Shown one piece after another: positions 1 through 6,313 of a DNA stretch of 10,594 nt. Both the position numbers and the translations under genes were made by a program. Numbering within the stretch: position 1 is the first letter of the stretch; the number at the start of each line of letters is the position of its first letter. The DNA comes from Haloarculaceae archaeon (lineage in GTDB: Archaea; Halobacteriota; Halobacteria; Halobacteriales; Haloarculaceae), in NCBI GenBank assembly GCA_018609945.1, contig JAHENO010000229.1:1-10594 (forward strand), in the 5' to 3' direction. Below the pieces are notes generated by a model. The model did not search any database, was not told the origin of the DNA, and worked only from the letters and a program-made list of their open reading frames with translations.

Positions 1-609
1 GGCCACAGCGAAGGTCGGAGCGGCGACGGCGGCGAAGACCGCACGGTTCCAGGCCAGGACCTTCCGGCCGTCCAGCGGGCCGAAGGGGATCATGTTGAAC
101 GCCGCCAGGAGGACGTTGATGAACACGCCCATGGTGCCGACCGCGCCGAGAAACCCCGGCGCGACCGAGAGGGGCAGGAACAGCGCCGCGAGCACGACGT
201 TCGTCACCGGGCCGGCCAGCGCAACCAGGCCGTTCTCGCGTGCCGTGATCCGGCCGCGGTGATAGACGGCCCCGGGTGCCGCAAAGAGGAAGCCGGCCAT
301 CGCCACGAGGATCGTCAGTCCGAGCATGCTGTAGTCGGCGCGGAAGGCCGCGACCTGGCCGAAGCGGACCGCCACCACCTTGTGTGCGAGTTCGTGCAGG
401 AGGAAGCCGGTGCCGACGGTGAGCATGCTGAGCGCGAACAGCCGGGCCACCGCCCCGGTGCCGGTCGTGCCGGCGAGCACGCCCGACAGCGTGCCCGGGG
501 CGAGAAAGATGGTGAAGGCGACGCCGAGAGCGACCCACGCCGCCGCGAGGTCGCGCAACTCCCGGCGACTGAAGCTGATCGTCGATCGCCTGTGCGTGTG
601 TGCGTTCAT
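1..609 (-). CDS. Membrane metalloprotease, M50/site-2 protease family (partial, C-terminus beyond window)
   Basis: The 203 visible residues read through to the left edge without a stop. Residues 72-76 are HELAH, the zinc-binding HExxH motif, placed in a hydrophobic segment. Residues 172-181 (NMIPFGPLDG) match the second M50 motif, which supplies the third zinc ligand (Asp180). About four to five hydrophobic segments are visible (near 22-45, 54-82, 94-112, 128-152, 155-176), as expected for an intramembrane zinc protease. No PDZ or CBS domain appears in the visible part. Its ATG overlaps the TGA of the upstream TraB-like gene (ATGA), so the two are probably cotranscribed and translationally coupled. 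Site-2 proteases cut transmembrane substrates in regulated proteolysis; the substrate here cannot be told. Family assignment is confident, biological role unknown. Confidence 0.88.
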   Translation of the reverse strand, partial: MNAHTHRRSTISFSRRELRDLAAAWVALGVAFTIFLAPGTLSGVLAGTTGTGAVARLFALSMLTVGTGFLLHELAHKVVAVRFGQVAAFRADYSMLGLTILVAMAGFLFAAPGAVYHRGRITARENGLVALAGPVTNVVLAALFLPLSVAPGFLGAVGTMGVFINVLLAAFNMIPFGPLDGRKVLAWNRAVFAAVAAPTFAVA

Positions 610-2153
610 GGCTGGAGGATCGACCACAGCAGGCGGGCGCTCCGGCGGGCGCCCTCGAGCATCTGGTCGGCCAGCGCGGCGACGCCGCCGATCTCCGCAG
701 AGAGCTGTGGCAACAGCACCGTCGCGAACAGGACGCTCGCGACGAAGCTGCCGATGTTGGTCATCCCGACGATGAGGATGAGCCGGAACAGCGGCACCTC
801 GCGCATCTGCCTGACGAGGTCTGGGATCGGCAACTCCTCGTCGGCGAGCAGGTCGTTGAGCCGGCCGATGTCGCCGATATTGACGTCGAGGTATCGCAAC
901 TCGACGTAGCCGGCGAACCAGCCGGGCGCCAGCAGCGGGTTGACGCTGGTGAGCCAGGCGACCGCACCGCCGACGCCGGCGCTCGTCCAGTGGGCACCGG
1001 CGAGTTTCGCCAGCCCGGCCGCGATGACGCCGTTGACCAGAAACCACACGGCGAAGACGACGAGCAGCCACCGCTGGCGCACACCCGCCATCGCCAGCAG
1101 GGCGAAGAAGGCCAGGAAGCCGAGCGTGAACGTGTAGCCGACGGCCTTGTACGCGAGCCGCCCCCACCGGCGGCCATCGGGCGTACCCACCAGCGTCCCG
1201 GGGTCGGGCAGCGTCTCCGGGGCCGCGAGGTAACCCTCGATGCCCTCGCGGTGGCCGGCGCCGACCACCGCGACCACGTCGTTGCCCGCCTCGCGGAGCG
1301 CGACAAGCCGGTGGGCGATGTAGGCGTCGCGCTCGTCGATGAGCGCCTCCGCGCCGCCCGGCGAGAAGTGTCTGAACTCCTCGATCATCGCCGTCACGAC
1401 GTCGGTGTCGGTCAGGTCCGCGGGGTCGAACTCCTCGTACTCCTCGGGGTCGCCGTCGAGTCGTCCCAGCGCGAGCGCCAGCGGGATCCCGACGACGGCC
1501 GCGACGGCGGTCGCGACCAGCACGCCGTCGACCACCGAGGTGAGACCGCCGACCAGGGGCAGGGTCGACGCGGCCGCGGGCACCACGTACGGCCCGCCGA
1601 CGGCCTCGGCGACGACGGCGACGAACAGCCCGAGGGTGTAGCCGACGCCGAGCCCGGCCGTCAGGGGCCCGACCATCACCACGAGCAGCGAGCCGACCAT
1701 CCCGAGTTTCTCGCGGGCCCGCAGTCGCTGCCAGAACCGCTGGATGGTCGTCTGGATGTCGCGGTCGACGAGCGCGACGTCGATGCCCAGCGCCTCGGCG
1801 GTGTCGACGGCCGCCTGCATGTCGGCCCCGGGCGAGACGTCGAACCGCTCTCCCAGCCGCGTCTGGACGTACGAGAGCAGCCAGTAGGCGATCAGCTGGA
1901 AGACCATCTGCCCCCGGATGAGATCCCGCGCCTCGATGTCCTCTGGTGCCTCGCCCTTCAGGCGGCGGTACCGGCTCTCGTCGAGTTCCACCGCGACCAC
2001 GTCCGGACGCTCGCGTTCGATGGTCTCCTCGACCTCCGTGACGCTGTCCTGCGAGACGTGTGCCGTCCCGACGACGGTCACGGACCCCCCCGTCGGCCGC
2101 TCGGGCGGCGTCACCGTCGTCGCGTCCCGGCCGTCTTCCGGGCGGTCAGCCAT
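606..2153 (-). CDS. TraB/PrgY (TraB-GumN-type) family multi-pass membrane protein
   Basis: This 515-residue protein carries the hallmarks of the TraB family: a GTAH motif at residues 29-32 (VVGTAHVS), an acidic VVAVELDESR segment at 53-61, ERD at 274-276 and a conserved GAGHREGI at 298-305. In this family the GTAH and GxxH histidines with nearby glutamates are proposed to form a metal-protease-like active site. Hydrophobic segments occupy about 152-230, 337-385, 395-418 and 455-485, so a soluble catalytic region is interrupted by and anchored to membrane helices. The name comes from enterococcal TraB/PrgY, which limit peptide pheromone activity; the archaeal function is not established. The start is supported by an AT-rich box at 2176-2183, about 27 bp upstream. 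Its stop overlaps the next gene, a site-2-type protease, hinting at a shared membrane proteolysis or quality-control role (inference). Confidence 0.9.
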   Translation of the reverse strand: MADRPEDGRDATTVTPPERPTGGSVTVVGTAHVSQDSVTEVEETIERERPDVVAVELDESRYRRLKGEAPEDIEARDLIRGQMVFQLIAYWLLSYVQTRLGERFDVSPGADMQAAVDTAEALGIDVALVDRDIQTTIQRFWQRLRAREKLGMVGSLLVVMVGPLTAGLGVGYTLGLFVAVVAEAVGGPYVVPAAASTLPLVGGLTSVVDGVLVATAVAAVVGIPLALALGRLDGDPEEYEEFDPADLTDTDVVTAMIEEFRHFSPGGAEALIDERDAYIAHRLVALREAGNDVVAVVGAGHREGIEGYLAAPETLPDPGTLVGTPDGRRWGRLAYKAVGYTFTLGFLAFFALLAMAGVRQRWLLVVFAVWFLVNGVIAAGLAKLAGAHWTSAGVGGAVAWLTSVNPLLAPGWFAGYVELRYLDVNIGDIGRLNDLLADEELPIPDLVRQMREVPLFRLILIVGMTNIGSFVASVLFATVLLPQLSAEIGGVAALADQMLEGARRSARLLWSILQP

Positions 2154-2175
2154 CGGTCGCCCTATACAGTCGTCC

Positions 2176-2183
2176 GGTTTACC
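2176..2183 (-). promoter_or_regulatory. Candidate TATA box for the TraB-like gene
   Basis: The minus strand reads GGTAAACC here, centred about 27 bp before the ATG at 2153, the spacing expected for a leaderless haloarchaeal transcript. Positional evidence only. Confidence 0.4.
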
Positions 2184-2251
2184 GTTGTCGGGACGCGCCG
2201 ACCCGCTTCGGATCGCAGTGTCACTATGTTACTCCATTCCACATTTGGCAA

Positions 2252-2263
2252 TTAGTATAATAA
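2252..2263 (+). promoter_or_regulatory. TATA box of the PadR-like regulator; decides its start
   Basis: TTAGTATAATAA is the strongest TATA-like element in the left half of the window and sits in an AT-rich pocket. Transcription about 25 bp downstream would begin almost at the ATG at 2288, giving a leaderless message. The earlier in-frame ATG at 2267 would lie upstream of the expected transcription start. Confidence 0.7.
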
Positions 2264-2287
2264 GAGATGGCACCCTTGATTCGGACG

Positions 2288-2563
2288 ATGCACGATTTGA
2301 CAGGCTTCCAGCGCGACTTGCTGGTCGTGATAGCAGGCCTAGACGAACCGCACGGTCTCGCGATCAAGGAGGAACTCGAGGAGTACTACGAGAGCGAGGT
2401 GAACCACGGCCGCCTGTATCCGAACCTCGACGAACTGGTCTCGAAGGGGCTCGTGGAGAAAGGGCAGAAAGACAGACGGACGAATGTATATCACCTGACA
2501 CAGCGCGGCGAGCGGGAACTGAGCGCCCGCCAGGAGTGGGAATCGCAGTACGTCACCGCGTAG
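2288..2563 (+). CDS. PadR-like winged-helix transcriptional regulator (short haloarchaeal type)
   Basis: The 91-residue product begins MHDLTGFQRDLLVVIAG and contains the PadR signature: helix (FQRDLLVVIAGL), HGLAIKEELEEYY, then NHGRLYPNLDELVSKGLVEK, where the Y-P-N-L-D-x-L recognition helix precedes the wing (RRTNVYHLTQRGEREL). It lacks the C-terminal dimerisation helices of long PadR proteins, like other roughly 90-residue haloarchaeal members. PadR proteins are usually repressors that respond to small effectors; the ligand and targets here are unknown. The start at 2288 is preferred over an ATG 21 bp upstream because the TATA box at 2252-2263 puts the transcription start close to 2288. It is divergent from the TraB-like gene and could regulate either side. 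Strong family call, unknown regulon. Confidence 0.9.
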   Translation: MHDLTGFQRDLLVVIAGLDEPHGLAIKEELEEYYESEVNHGRLYPNLDELVSKGLVEKGQKDRRTNVYHLTQRGERELSARQEWESQYVTA

Positions 2564-2627
2564 CTGCCGCCATCCCGGCGGGGTACCGTCGGGGGGCCCA
2601 TCTCTTCCGGCGGTCCGTCGAGGGCGC

Positions 2628-2635
2628 TTCTTATG
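2628..2635 (+). promoter_or_regulatory. Candidate TATA box for the 151-residue acidic protein
   Basis: TTCTTATG lies in GC-rich surroundings, centred about 28 bp before the ATG at 2659, with no Shine-Dalgarno sequence between. The spacing fits a leaderless transcript. Confidence 0.5.
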
Positions 2636-2658
2636 CCCGGTGGGGCCGTACGGGGGGT

Positions 2659-3114
2659 ATGGGACTGACAGTGGAGACGCCACCCCCGCCCGAGTTGCGG
2701 GAGATCGACCCGAACGAGTACGACGACGCCGACCTCGCCGGCGAGGCCGACTACCGGCGCGACGATATCGAGGCGTTCCTCCGGGACGGCGCGTGGGAGC
2801 GTGCGTTCGAGGAGTGGGCTGCCGACACCGACATGGACGAGACGACGTTCGGGGTCGTCACCGACCTCGGCCTGTTGCGCGAGTTCGACTTCTTCTGGGA
2901 CTCGTACGCCGACCGCGTCGGCTACCACGCCCCCGGCATCCCCGAAGACTGGCAGCAGCGCGACTACCACCCCGACCTCGATTCGTGGGGGACCGTCTCG
3001 GAGATCAACGCCGGCCTGACCGAACTCGGACAGGTGGTGTGTGACGTTCTCAAGGCGGAGTACATCGACTGGGAAACGGACTACGAGGCCCCCGACGACC
3101 TGCCCGACTTCTGA
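2659..3114 (+). CDS. Acidic soluble protein of unknown function (151 aa)
   Basis: No known domain is recognised. The protein is very acidic (Asp/Glu dominate throughout), the signature of a haloarchaeal cytoplasmic protein. It begins MGLTVETPPPPELREIDP, has a short Pro-rich N-terminus, then alternating amphipathic stretches such as RRDDIEAFLRDGAWERAFEEW (about 33-53) and aromatic-rich DFFWDSYADRVGYH (about 77-90), and ends in PDDLPDF. There is one cysteine (in VVCDVL) and no signal peptide or membrane segment. The start is chosen because the reading frame is protein-like only from here and a TATA-like box lies about 28 bp upstream. It stands alone on the plus strand and ends 1 bp before the stop of the convergent zinc-ribbon gene. 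High confidence that it is coding; function unassigned. Confidence 0.8.
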   Translation: MGLTVETPPPPELREIDPNEYDDADLAGEADYRRDDIEAFLRDGAWERAFEEWAADTDMDETTFGVVTDLGLLREFDFFWDSYADRVGYHAPGIPEDWQQRDYHPDLDSWGTVSEINAGLTELGQVVCDVLKAEYIDWETDYEAPDDLPDF

Positions 3115-3115
3115 C

Positions 3116-3262
3116 TCACTCCCGGGGAACGGCGAGGTTCTTCAGGACCCCGCCACACTCCTCGCACGTACCGAGTCGCTCCTCGGCCCACACGCGGGCG
3201 CCACACCCCTGGCACTCGTAGAGATACTCCCCCGACGGCTCGTATGGATCACTCCTGTTCAT
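3116..3262 (-). CDS. Mini zinc-ribbon protein, rubrerythrin-like domain type (48 aa)
   Basis: The reverse strand encodes MNRSDPYEPSGEYLYECQGC and onward to VPRE. Cys17-x2-Cys20 and Cys33-x2-Cys36 form two knuckles of a zinc ribbon or rubredoxin-like metal site. The layout (N-x-x-DPYEP, Y-x-Y-E-C, GTCEECGG, KNLAVPRE end) matches the tiny haloarchaeal proteins annotated as rubrerythrin-like domain-containing. The gene is short enough to be missed by length-filtered gene callers. Its promoter is visible: CGATTATG on the minus strand (3289-3296) about 29 bp before the ATG, giving a leaderless message, with a near-palindrome just upstream. A metal-binding or redox/oxidative-stress role is plausible by analogy, but this protein lacks the diiron four-helix part of true rubrerythrin, so no enzyme activity should be assumed. 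Confidence 0.86.
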   Translation of the reverse strand: MNRSDPYEPSGEYLYECQGCGARVWAEERLGTCEECGGVLKNLAVPRE

Positions 3263-3288
3263 CTGCGGCCCTCTAGTCGGTGCAACCG

Positions 3289-3296
3289 CATAATCG
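3289..3296 (-). promoter_or_regulatory. TATA box of the mini zinc-ribbon gene
   Basis: The minus strand reads CGATTATG, centred about 30 bp before the ATG at 3262. The 3302-3324 palindrome lies directly upstream, where the TFB-recognition element and an operator would be. Confidence 0.55.
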
Positions 3297-3301
3297 TTCC
3301 G

Positions 3302-3324
3302 TAATATCCCTACTAGGAATATTA
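3302..3324. promoter_or_regulatory. 23-bp near-perfect palindrome, candidate operator
   Basis: The left arm TAATATCCCTA and right arm TAGGAATATTA flank a central C at 3313. Ten of eleven position pairs are complementary; only 3308/3318 (C/A) fails. The site is AT-rich at its ends with a CCTA/TAGG core, and lies 6 bp upstream of the TATA box of the zinc-ribbon gene and about 127 bp before the divergent plus-strand gene at 3451. This looks like a dimeric regulator site. Which regulator binds it is unknown; the PadR-like protein 750 bp away is one candidate. Confidence 0.5.
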
Positions 3325-3357
3325 ATATCGATGGTTGCGGAAAGAAAGTGGACGAAT

Positions 3358-3367
3358 GTAACGTTAC
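3358..3367. repeat. 10-bp perfect palindrome in the divergent intergenic region
   Basis: GTAACGTTAC is a perfect palindrome 45 bp from the centre of the larger palindrome. It could be a second half of a regulatory region or chance; there is no independent support. Confidence 0.25.
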
Positions 3368-3450
3368 CCTTCGACGGCCCGGTATCGCCCGAGGGCCCCG
3401 TCCGCCGGGGAGCCGAAAGCGGTATCCACGTCCCCGGCCTGTGGTCAGGC

Positions 3451-3777
3451 ATGAGCTTGGAGGACCTCACGGAGGACGTGCACGACCGCTACAGCGACCT
3501 CGGCGGCCAGCTCGGCGTCGACCTGGACCGGGAGACGCGCAACGAACTGGCGATGCTCTCGGCGGCACTCGAGCCCGACGAGACCGACGAACTGGTCCGT
3601 CGTGCCGTGCATATGCTCTTCCAGACGGCCGTCGAGACGGGCAACCTGGATTTCCACCTCCGGAGCGGGTACGACGTCACCTACGACGAGTACCTCTCCG
3701 GCATGACCTTCGAGGAGATGACCGGCGGGGACTTCCCCCAGCCCCAGCAGAACGACGACCGCCGCTACCAGTTCTGA
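3451..3777 (+). CDS. Acidic helical protein of unknown function (108 aa)
   Basis: The product starts MSLEDLTEDVHDRYSDLGGQ and ends DDRRYQF. It is acidic, soluble, cysteine-free and predicted largely helical, with amphipathic stretches RETRNELAMLSAAL (about 28-41) and DELVRRAVHMLFQTAVETG (about 47-65), followed by an aromatic-rich DFHLRSGYDVTYDEYLSGM (about 68-86). No signal peptide or membrane segment is visible and no known domain is recognised. The start at 3451 is preferred because the acidic composition begins there and a weak TATA-like GCGGTATCC lies about 28 bp upstream. An in-frame ATG at 3331 would add 40 residues of less typical composition and is the main alternative. Probably a haloarchaeal family restricted to this clade; function unknown. 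Confidence 0.75.
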   Translation: MSLEDLTEDVHDRYSDLGGQLGVDLDRETRNELAMLSAALEPDETDELVRRAVHMLFQTAVETGNLDFHLRSGYDVTYDEYLSGMTFEEMTGGDFPQPQQNDDRRYQF

Positions 3778-3842
3778 CGGCGTCAGCGAGCAATTTCGAT
3801 CCCGTGGCGTCAACTCCCCTCACGTCGGTCTAGCCGTCAGTA

Positions 3843-5435
3843 TCACTCGATGACAGAGCGTTCCCGCTGTGTGGAACAGTCCACCGACTCCGCGGTCGCC
3901 GAGTGATACAGGGTCTGTCCAGTTTCCGCGTCGAAGACGTGGAGTCGCTCCGGGTCGTAGGTCAGTTCGACGGTATCGCCGTACTGGACACCGCTCCGAG
4001 GCGTCGACTGCACCTTGACCGTGTCCGTCCCGATGGTACACTCCAGCAGGAGGCTATCCCCGAGTGGCTCGGTGACCTGCTCTTTCATCGCCTGGATTTC
4101 CGCCTCGATGTCGTCGGCGTTGACGATGTCGACGGACTTGTTCTGGATCGTGGTCTGGACGGACCGTGCAGGACCGAGCAGGATCCGCTTGGTTGCAGGA
4201 TTGTCGATGTCGGCCGCCTGGAGCTGTTCGATCGCCGTCTCGAACATCGGATTGTCCTCGTAGAATCCCTCCGAGCGGAGCTGTTCGAGGGCGTTGCTGT
4301 TGTTCGGGTAGTATCCAGTGCCCTGGTGCCAGTCGATCTGTGTTTCCGGGCGGGCGATGAACTGGAGCAACTGACCGATTTCGTCGTACCGTTCGTCGGA
4401 CAGCCCCGCCGGTACGTAGAAGGACGCCCCGCCGATGACCGGCCCGACGCGGGTCTCGCTGATGCTCGGGTACGGCGCGTTGTCGACCTCGAAGTCCTCC
4501 GCCGCGGCCTGGGCACCCGTGACGAAGGCGGTGCTCGTCAGCAACATCGCGGACTCCTGTTCGGTGAACAGCGAGGTGACCTCGCCCCACGCCTCGATGC
4601 CGGGATTCGTGTACAGGCCGTCCTCGGCCATCCCCTTCCACCACTCGTGGAAGTCGACGATCGCGTCGGGTGTCCGGAACTCCGAGGGATCGCGGGCGTG
4701 TCCGTTCTCCGCATCTGTCATCAGTTCTCCTTCGAAGGAGTACCAGTGTTCGACGAACCACACGTGGCTGGGCCAGGTGATCCCGAAGTTCGTGACGCCT
4801 TCTTCGACGAGTGTTTCGGATGCAGCACGGACGTCGGCCAACGACGTCGGTGGGTCGTCCGGGTCCAGCCCCGCCTCCGCGAACGCGTCCCGGTTGTAGT
4901 ACATGATGGCATTCGAGTTGTTGAACGGGAGCGACGCCAGCGTGCCGTCGATGACGAAGAAGTCGCTGACGTTCTCCAGGAACGCGTCGGCGTCGAAATC
5001 GTCCGGCATGATCTCCTCGACCGGTTGCACCTTGCCTGTGTCGAGAACCTGTTTCGCGAACAGGCTATCGACCTGTGCCATGTCCGGGACGTTGCCGGAC
5101 TCGAACGCCGCGAGCAGGTTCGTCAGGACGTTCTCGTAGCTCTCCTGGAACTCCATGTTCGCCGCGATGCCCGTCTCGTCCTCGAAGTCCGCGGCAATCT
5201 GGTCGAGGGTCTCGCCGAGCTCGCCGCCCATCGCGTGCCAGGCTGTCAGGTCCCCACCCACGGGCTGGAAGCCGGTCCCGCCGCCGCTTCCATCTCCGCT
5301 TCCGTCCCCGCCGCCGTCACCGCTCCCGCCGCCACCGTCTCCGCCACTACACCCCGCGAGGCCGGCCGCCAGTAGCGCTGCTTTCAGCACTGATCGACGC
5401 GTGGTCCTGTCATCTCCCATCTCGGACAGTGACAT
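3843..5435 (-). CDS. UgpB-like ABC solute-binding lipoprotein fused to C-terminal TOBE piece of an ABC ATPase
   Basis: The N-terminus is a twin-arginine lipoprotein signal: TTRRSVLK (11-18), hydrophobic stretch, lipobox LAGC with Cys29, then a Gly/Asp/Ser linker (30-54) typical of haloarchaeal surface lipoproteins. Residues about 62-453 match the glycerol-3-phosphate binding protein UgpB: WHAMGGELGETLDQIA, PFNNSNAIMYYNRDAFAEAG, VIGGASFYVP, ARPETQIDWHQGTGYYP and LRSEGFYEDNP all have close UgpB counterparts. From about 454 the protein changes character: EPLGDSLLLECTIG, then GDTVELTYDPERLHVFDAET (486-505), which is the C-terminal TOBE region of MalK/UgpC-type ATPases, not part of any binding protein. 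No permease or ATPase core is present in the window. The most likely history is an in-frame deletion between ugpB and ugpC removing the genes between. Binding may survive; transport would need another system. The substrate is inferred from similarity only. Confidence 0.9.
   Translation of the reverse strand: MSLSEMGDDRTTRRSVLKAALLAAGLAGCSGGDGGGGSGDGGGDGSGDGSGGGTGFQPVGGDLTAWHAMGGELGETLDQIAADFEDETGIAANMEFQESYENVLTNLLAAFESGNVPDMAQVDSLFAKQVLDTGKVQPVEEIMPDDFDADAFLENVSDFFVIDGTLASLPFNNSNAIMYYNRDAFAEAGLDPDDPPTSLADVRAASETLVEEGVTNFGITWPSHVWFVEHWYSFEGELMTDAENGHARDPSEFRTPDAIVDFHEWWKGMAEDGLYTNPGIEAWGEVTSLFTEQESAMLLTSTAFVTGAQAAAEDFEVDNAPYPSISETRVGPVIGGASFYVPAGLSDERYDEIGQLLQFIARPETQIDWHQGTGYYPNNSNALEQLRSEGFYEDNPMFETAIEQLQAADIDNPATKRILLGPARSVQTTIQNKSVDIVNADDIEAEIQAMKEQVTEPLGDSLLLECTIGTDTVKVQSTPRSGVQYGDTVELTYDPERLHVFDAETGQTLYHSATAESVDCSTQRERSVIE
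3846..4076 (-). other. TOBE-domain remnant of a UgpC/MalK-type ATPase within the fusion
   Basis: This part encodes residues 454-530 of the fusion. VTEPLGDSLL resembles the start of the last TOBE repeat of UgpC/MalK proteins (V-x-E-P-L-G), and GDTVELTYDPERLHVFDAETGQTLY is their usual final strand pair, where the sugar-transport ATPases end. The Walker A, LSGGQ, Walker B and H-loop segments are all absent. The junction lies near residues 453-455 (about 4073-4079), where the UgpB-like helix AEIQAMKEQ stops. Confidence 0.82.
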
Positions 5436-5456
5436 ATCGCACGGTTCCGAAGGTGA

Positions 5457-5476
5457 TCATATATTCTATTATATGA
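5457..5476. promoter_or_regulatory. AT-rich inverted repeat overlapping the promoter of the solute-binding protein gene
   Basis: TCATATA (5457-5463) and TATATGA (5470-5476) are perfect inverted repeats with a 6-bp spacer. The left arm coincides with the expected TATA position for the minus-strand gene, about 27 bp before its ATG at 5435. This supports the 5435 start with a leaderless message, and the repeat could be an operator at which a repressor competes with TBP. Confidence 0.5.
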
Positions 5477-5584
5477 CAGATATGCACAACTACGCATCTC
5501 TGATTGCAATACATAGCTGTCCGTACCCCTCGATAGTCGCCGTTGACGAGTGCTGCCTTCGTCCCGGACCGGGTATCGGCGGCC

Positions 5585-5590
5585 TTTTTG
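5585..5590 (+). promoter_or_regulatory. Candidate TATA box of the PHP/asparagine-synthase-like unit
   Basis: TTTTTG stands out in GC-rich DNA, centred about 26 bp before the GTG at 5613. The distance fits leaderless transcription and decides the GTG start. Confidence 0.5.
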
Positions 5591-5612
5591 TCCCGGCATA
5601 CGTAGCGAGGGT

Positions 5613-6311
5613 GTGCTCTCGGTCGAGCTCCACGCCCACTCGGCGCTGTCCTACGACGGCCGCGACCCGGTCGAGCGCCTCCTCGAACAGGCCGCGGCCG
5701 TTGGGCTGGACGGCCTCGCGGTCACCGACCACGACGAGATCGACGCCAGCCTCGAGGCTGCCGAGCTGGCCCCCGAGTACGGGCTCGTGGGCATCCCCGG
5801 CATGGAGGTCACGAGTGCCGCCGGGCACGTCCTCGCGCTGGGCGTCGCGGACCTCGTACCCGCGGGACTGTCCTTCCAGGAGACCATCGACGAGATCCAC
5901 GCACAGGGGGGCATCGCGGTCGTCCCCCACCCCTTCCAGAAGTCACGTAGCGGCGTCCTGGCGAAAATCTCCGAGGAGGAACTGACGGCGGCCGACGCCA
6001 TCGAGGTGTTCAATTCGCGGCTGCTCACCGGCCGGGCCAACCGCCGGGCCGAACGGTTCGCCCTCCGGCACAACCTCCCGGTGACCGCCGGCAGCGACGC
6101 CCACATCTTCGAGATGATCGGCCGCGGGATCACGCACGTCGACACCGACGAGCGGTCCGTCGAGGCGATCCTCGACGCCATCCGCGAGGGGCACACCTCC
6201 GTCGAGGGGCGGCGCACCCCCTGGCACATCAGCTTCCGCCAGGCCGCCGGCGGCGTGAAACGCCGCGTGGCCACCCGGGTCCGGCGCATGCTCGGCGGCA
6301 GTGCCGACTGA
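5613..6311 (+). CDS. PHP-domain metal-dependent phosphoesterase
   Basis: The 232-residue protein is a single PHP domain, the fold found with DNA polymerases, histidinol phosphatase and nucleotide or RNA phosphoesterases. Metal ligands expected of the family are visible in order: HAH at 7-9 with SYD at 13-15, TDHDE at 38-42, GME at 63-65, GH at 71-72, PHP at 105-107, and SDAH at 161-164. The basic C-terminal tail (about 214-227, VKRRVATRVRRML) may bind nucleic acid or phosphates. A GTG start at 5613 is chosen because the domain begins immediately (VLSVELHAHS) and a T-rich box lies 26 bp upstream; an ATG at 5550 would add a non-acidic, unlike extension. It is followed after 2 bp by the asparagine-synthase-like gene, so the two are one transcription unit. 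Substrate unknown. Confidence 0.9.
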   Translation: MLSVELHAHSALSYDGRDPVERLLEQAAAVGLDGLAVTDHDEIDASLEAAELAPEYGLVGIPGMEVTSAAGHVLALGVADLVPAGLSFQETIDEIHAQGGIAVVPHPFQKSRSGVLAKISEEELTAADAIEVFNSRLLTGRANRRAERFALRHNLPVTAGSDAHIFEMIGRGITHVDTDERSVEAILDAIREGHTSVEGRRTPWHISFRQAAGGVKRRVATRVRRMLGGSAD

Positions 6312-6313
6312 CC

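Noticed and set aside
600..2255. Long plus-strand open frame opposite the TraB-like gene
   Set aside because: It is Asp/Arg/Gly-biased low-complexity translation of the complementary strand, with no domain; the minus-strand frame has clear TraB motifs and membrane segments.
2229..2256. TACT and AGTA half-sites upstream of the PadR-like gene as an autoregulatory operator
   Set aside because: Four-base arms with a wide spacer are too weak to support a call.
2267..2287. Upstream ATG of the PadR-like gene
   Set aside because: It falls too close to the TATA box to be in the transcript, and the family N-terminus starts at the second Met.
2568..2580. CCGCC/GGCGG stem after the PadR-like gene as a terminator
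   Set aside because: A five-base GC stem with no following T-run is expected often by chance at this base composition.
3280..3450. Upstream starts for the 108-residue protein (3280 or 3331)
   Set aside because: The extra residues are less acidic and include part of the palindrome region. The 3331 start cannot be fully excluded.
3903..5375. Long plus-strand open frame opposite the solute-binding protein
   Set aside because: High-GC shadow of the real gene; rich in Val/Arg/Leu/Asp runs with no recognisable motif.
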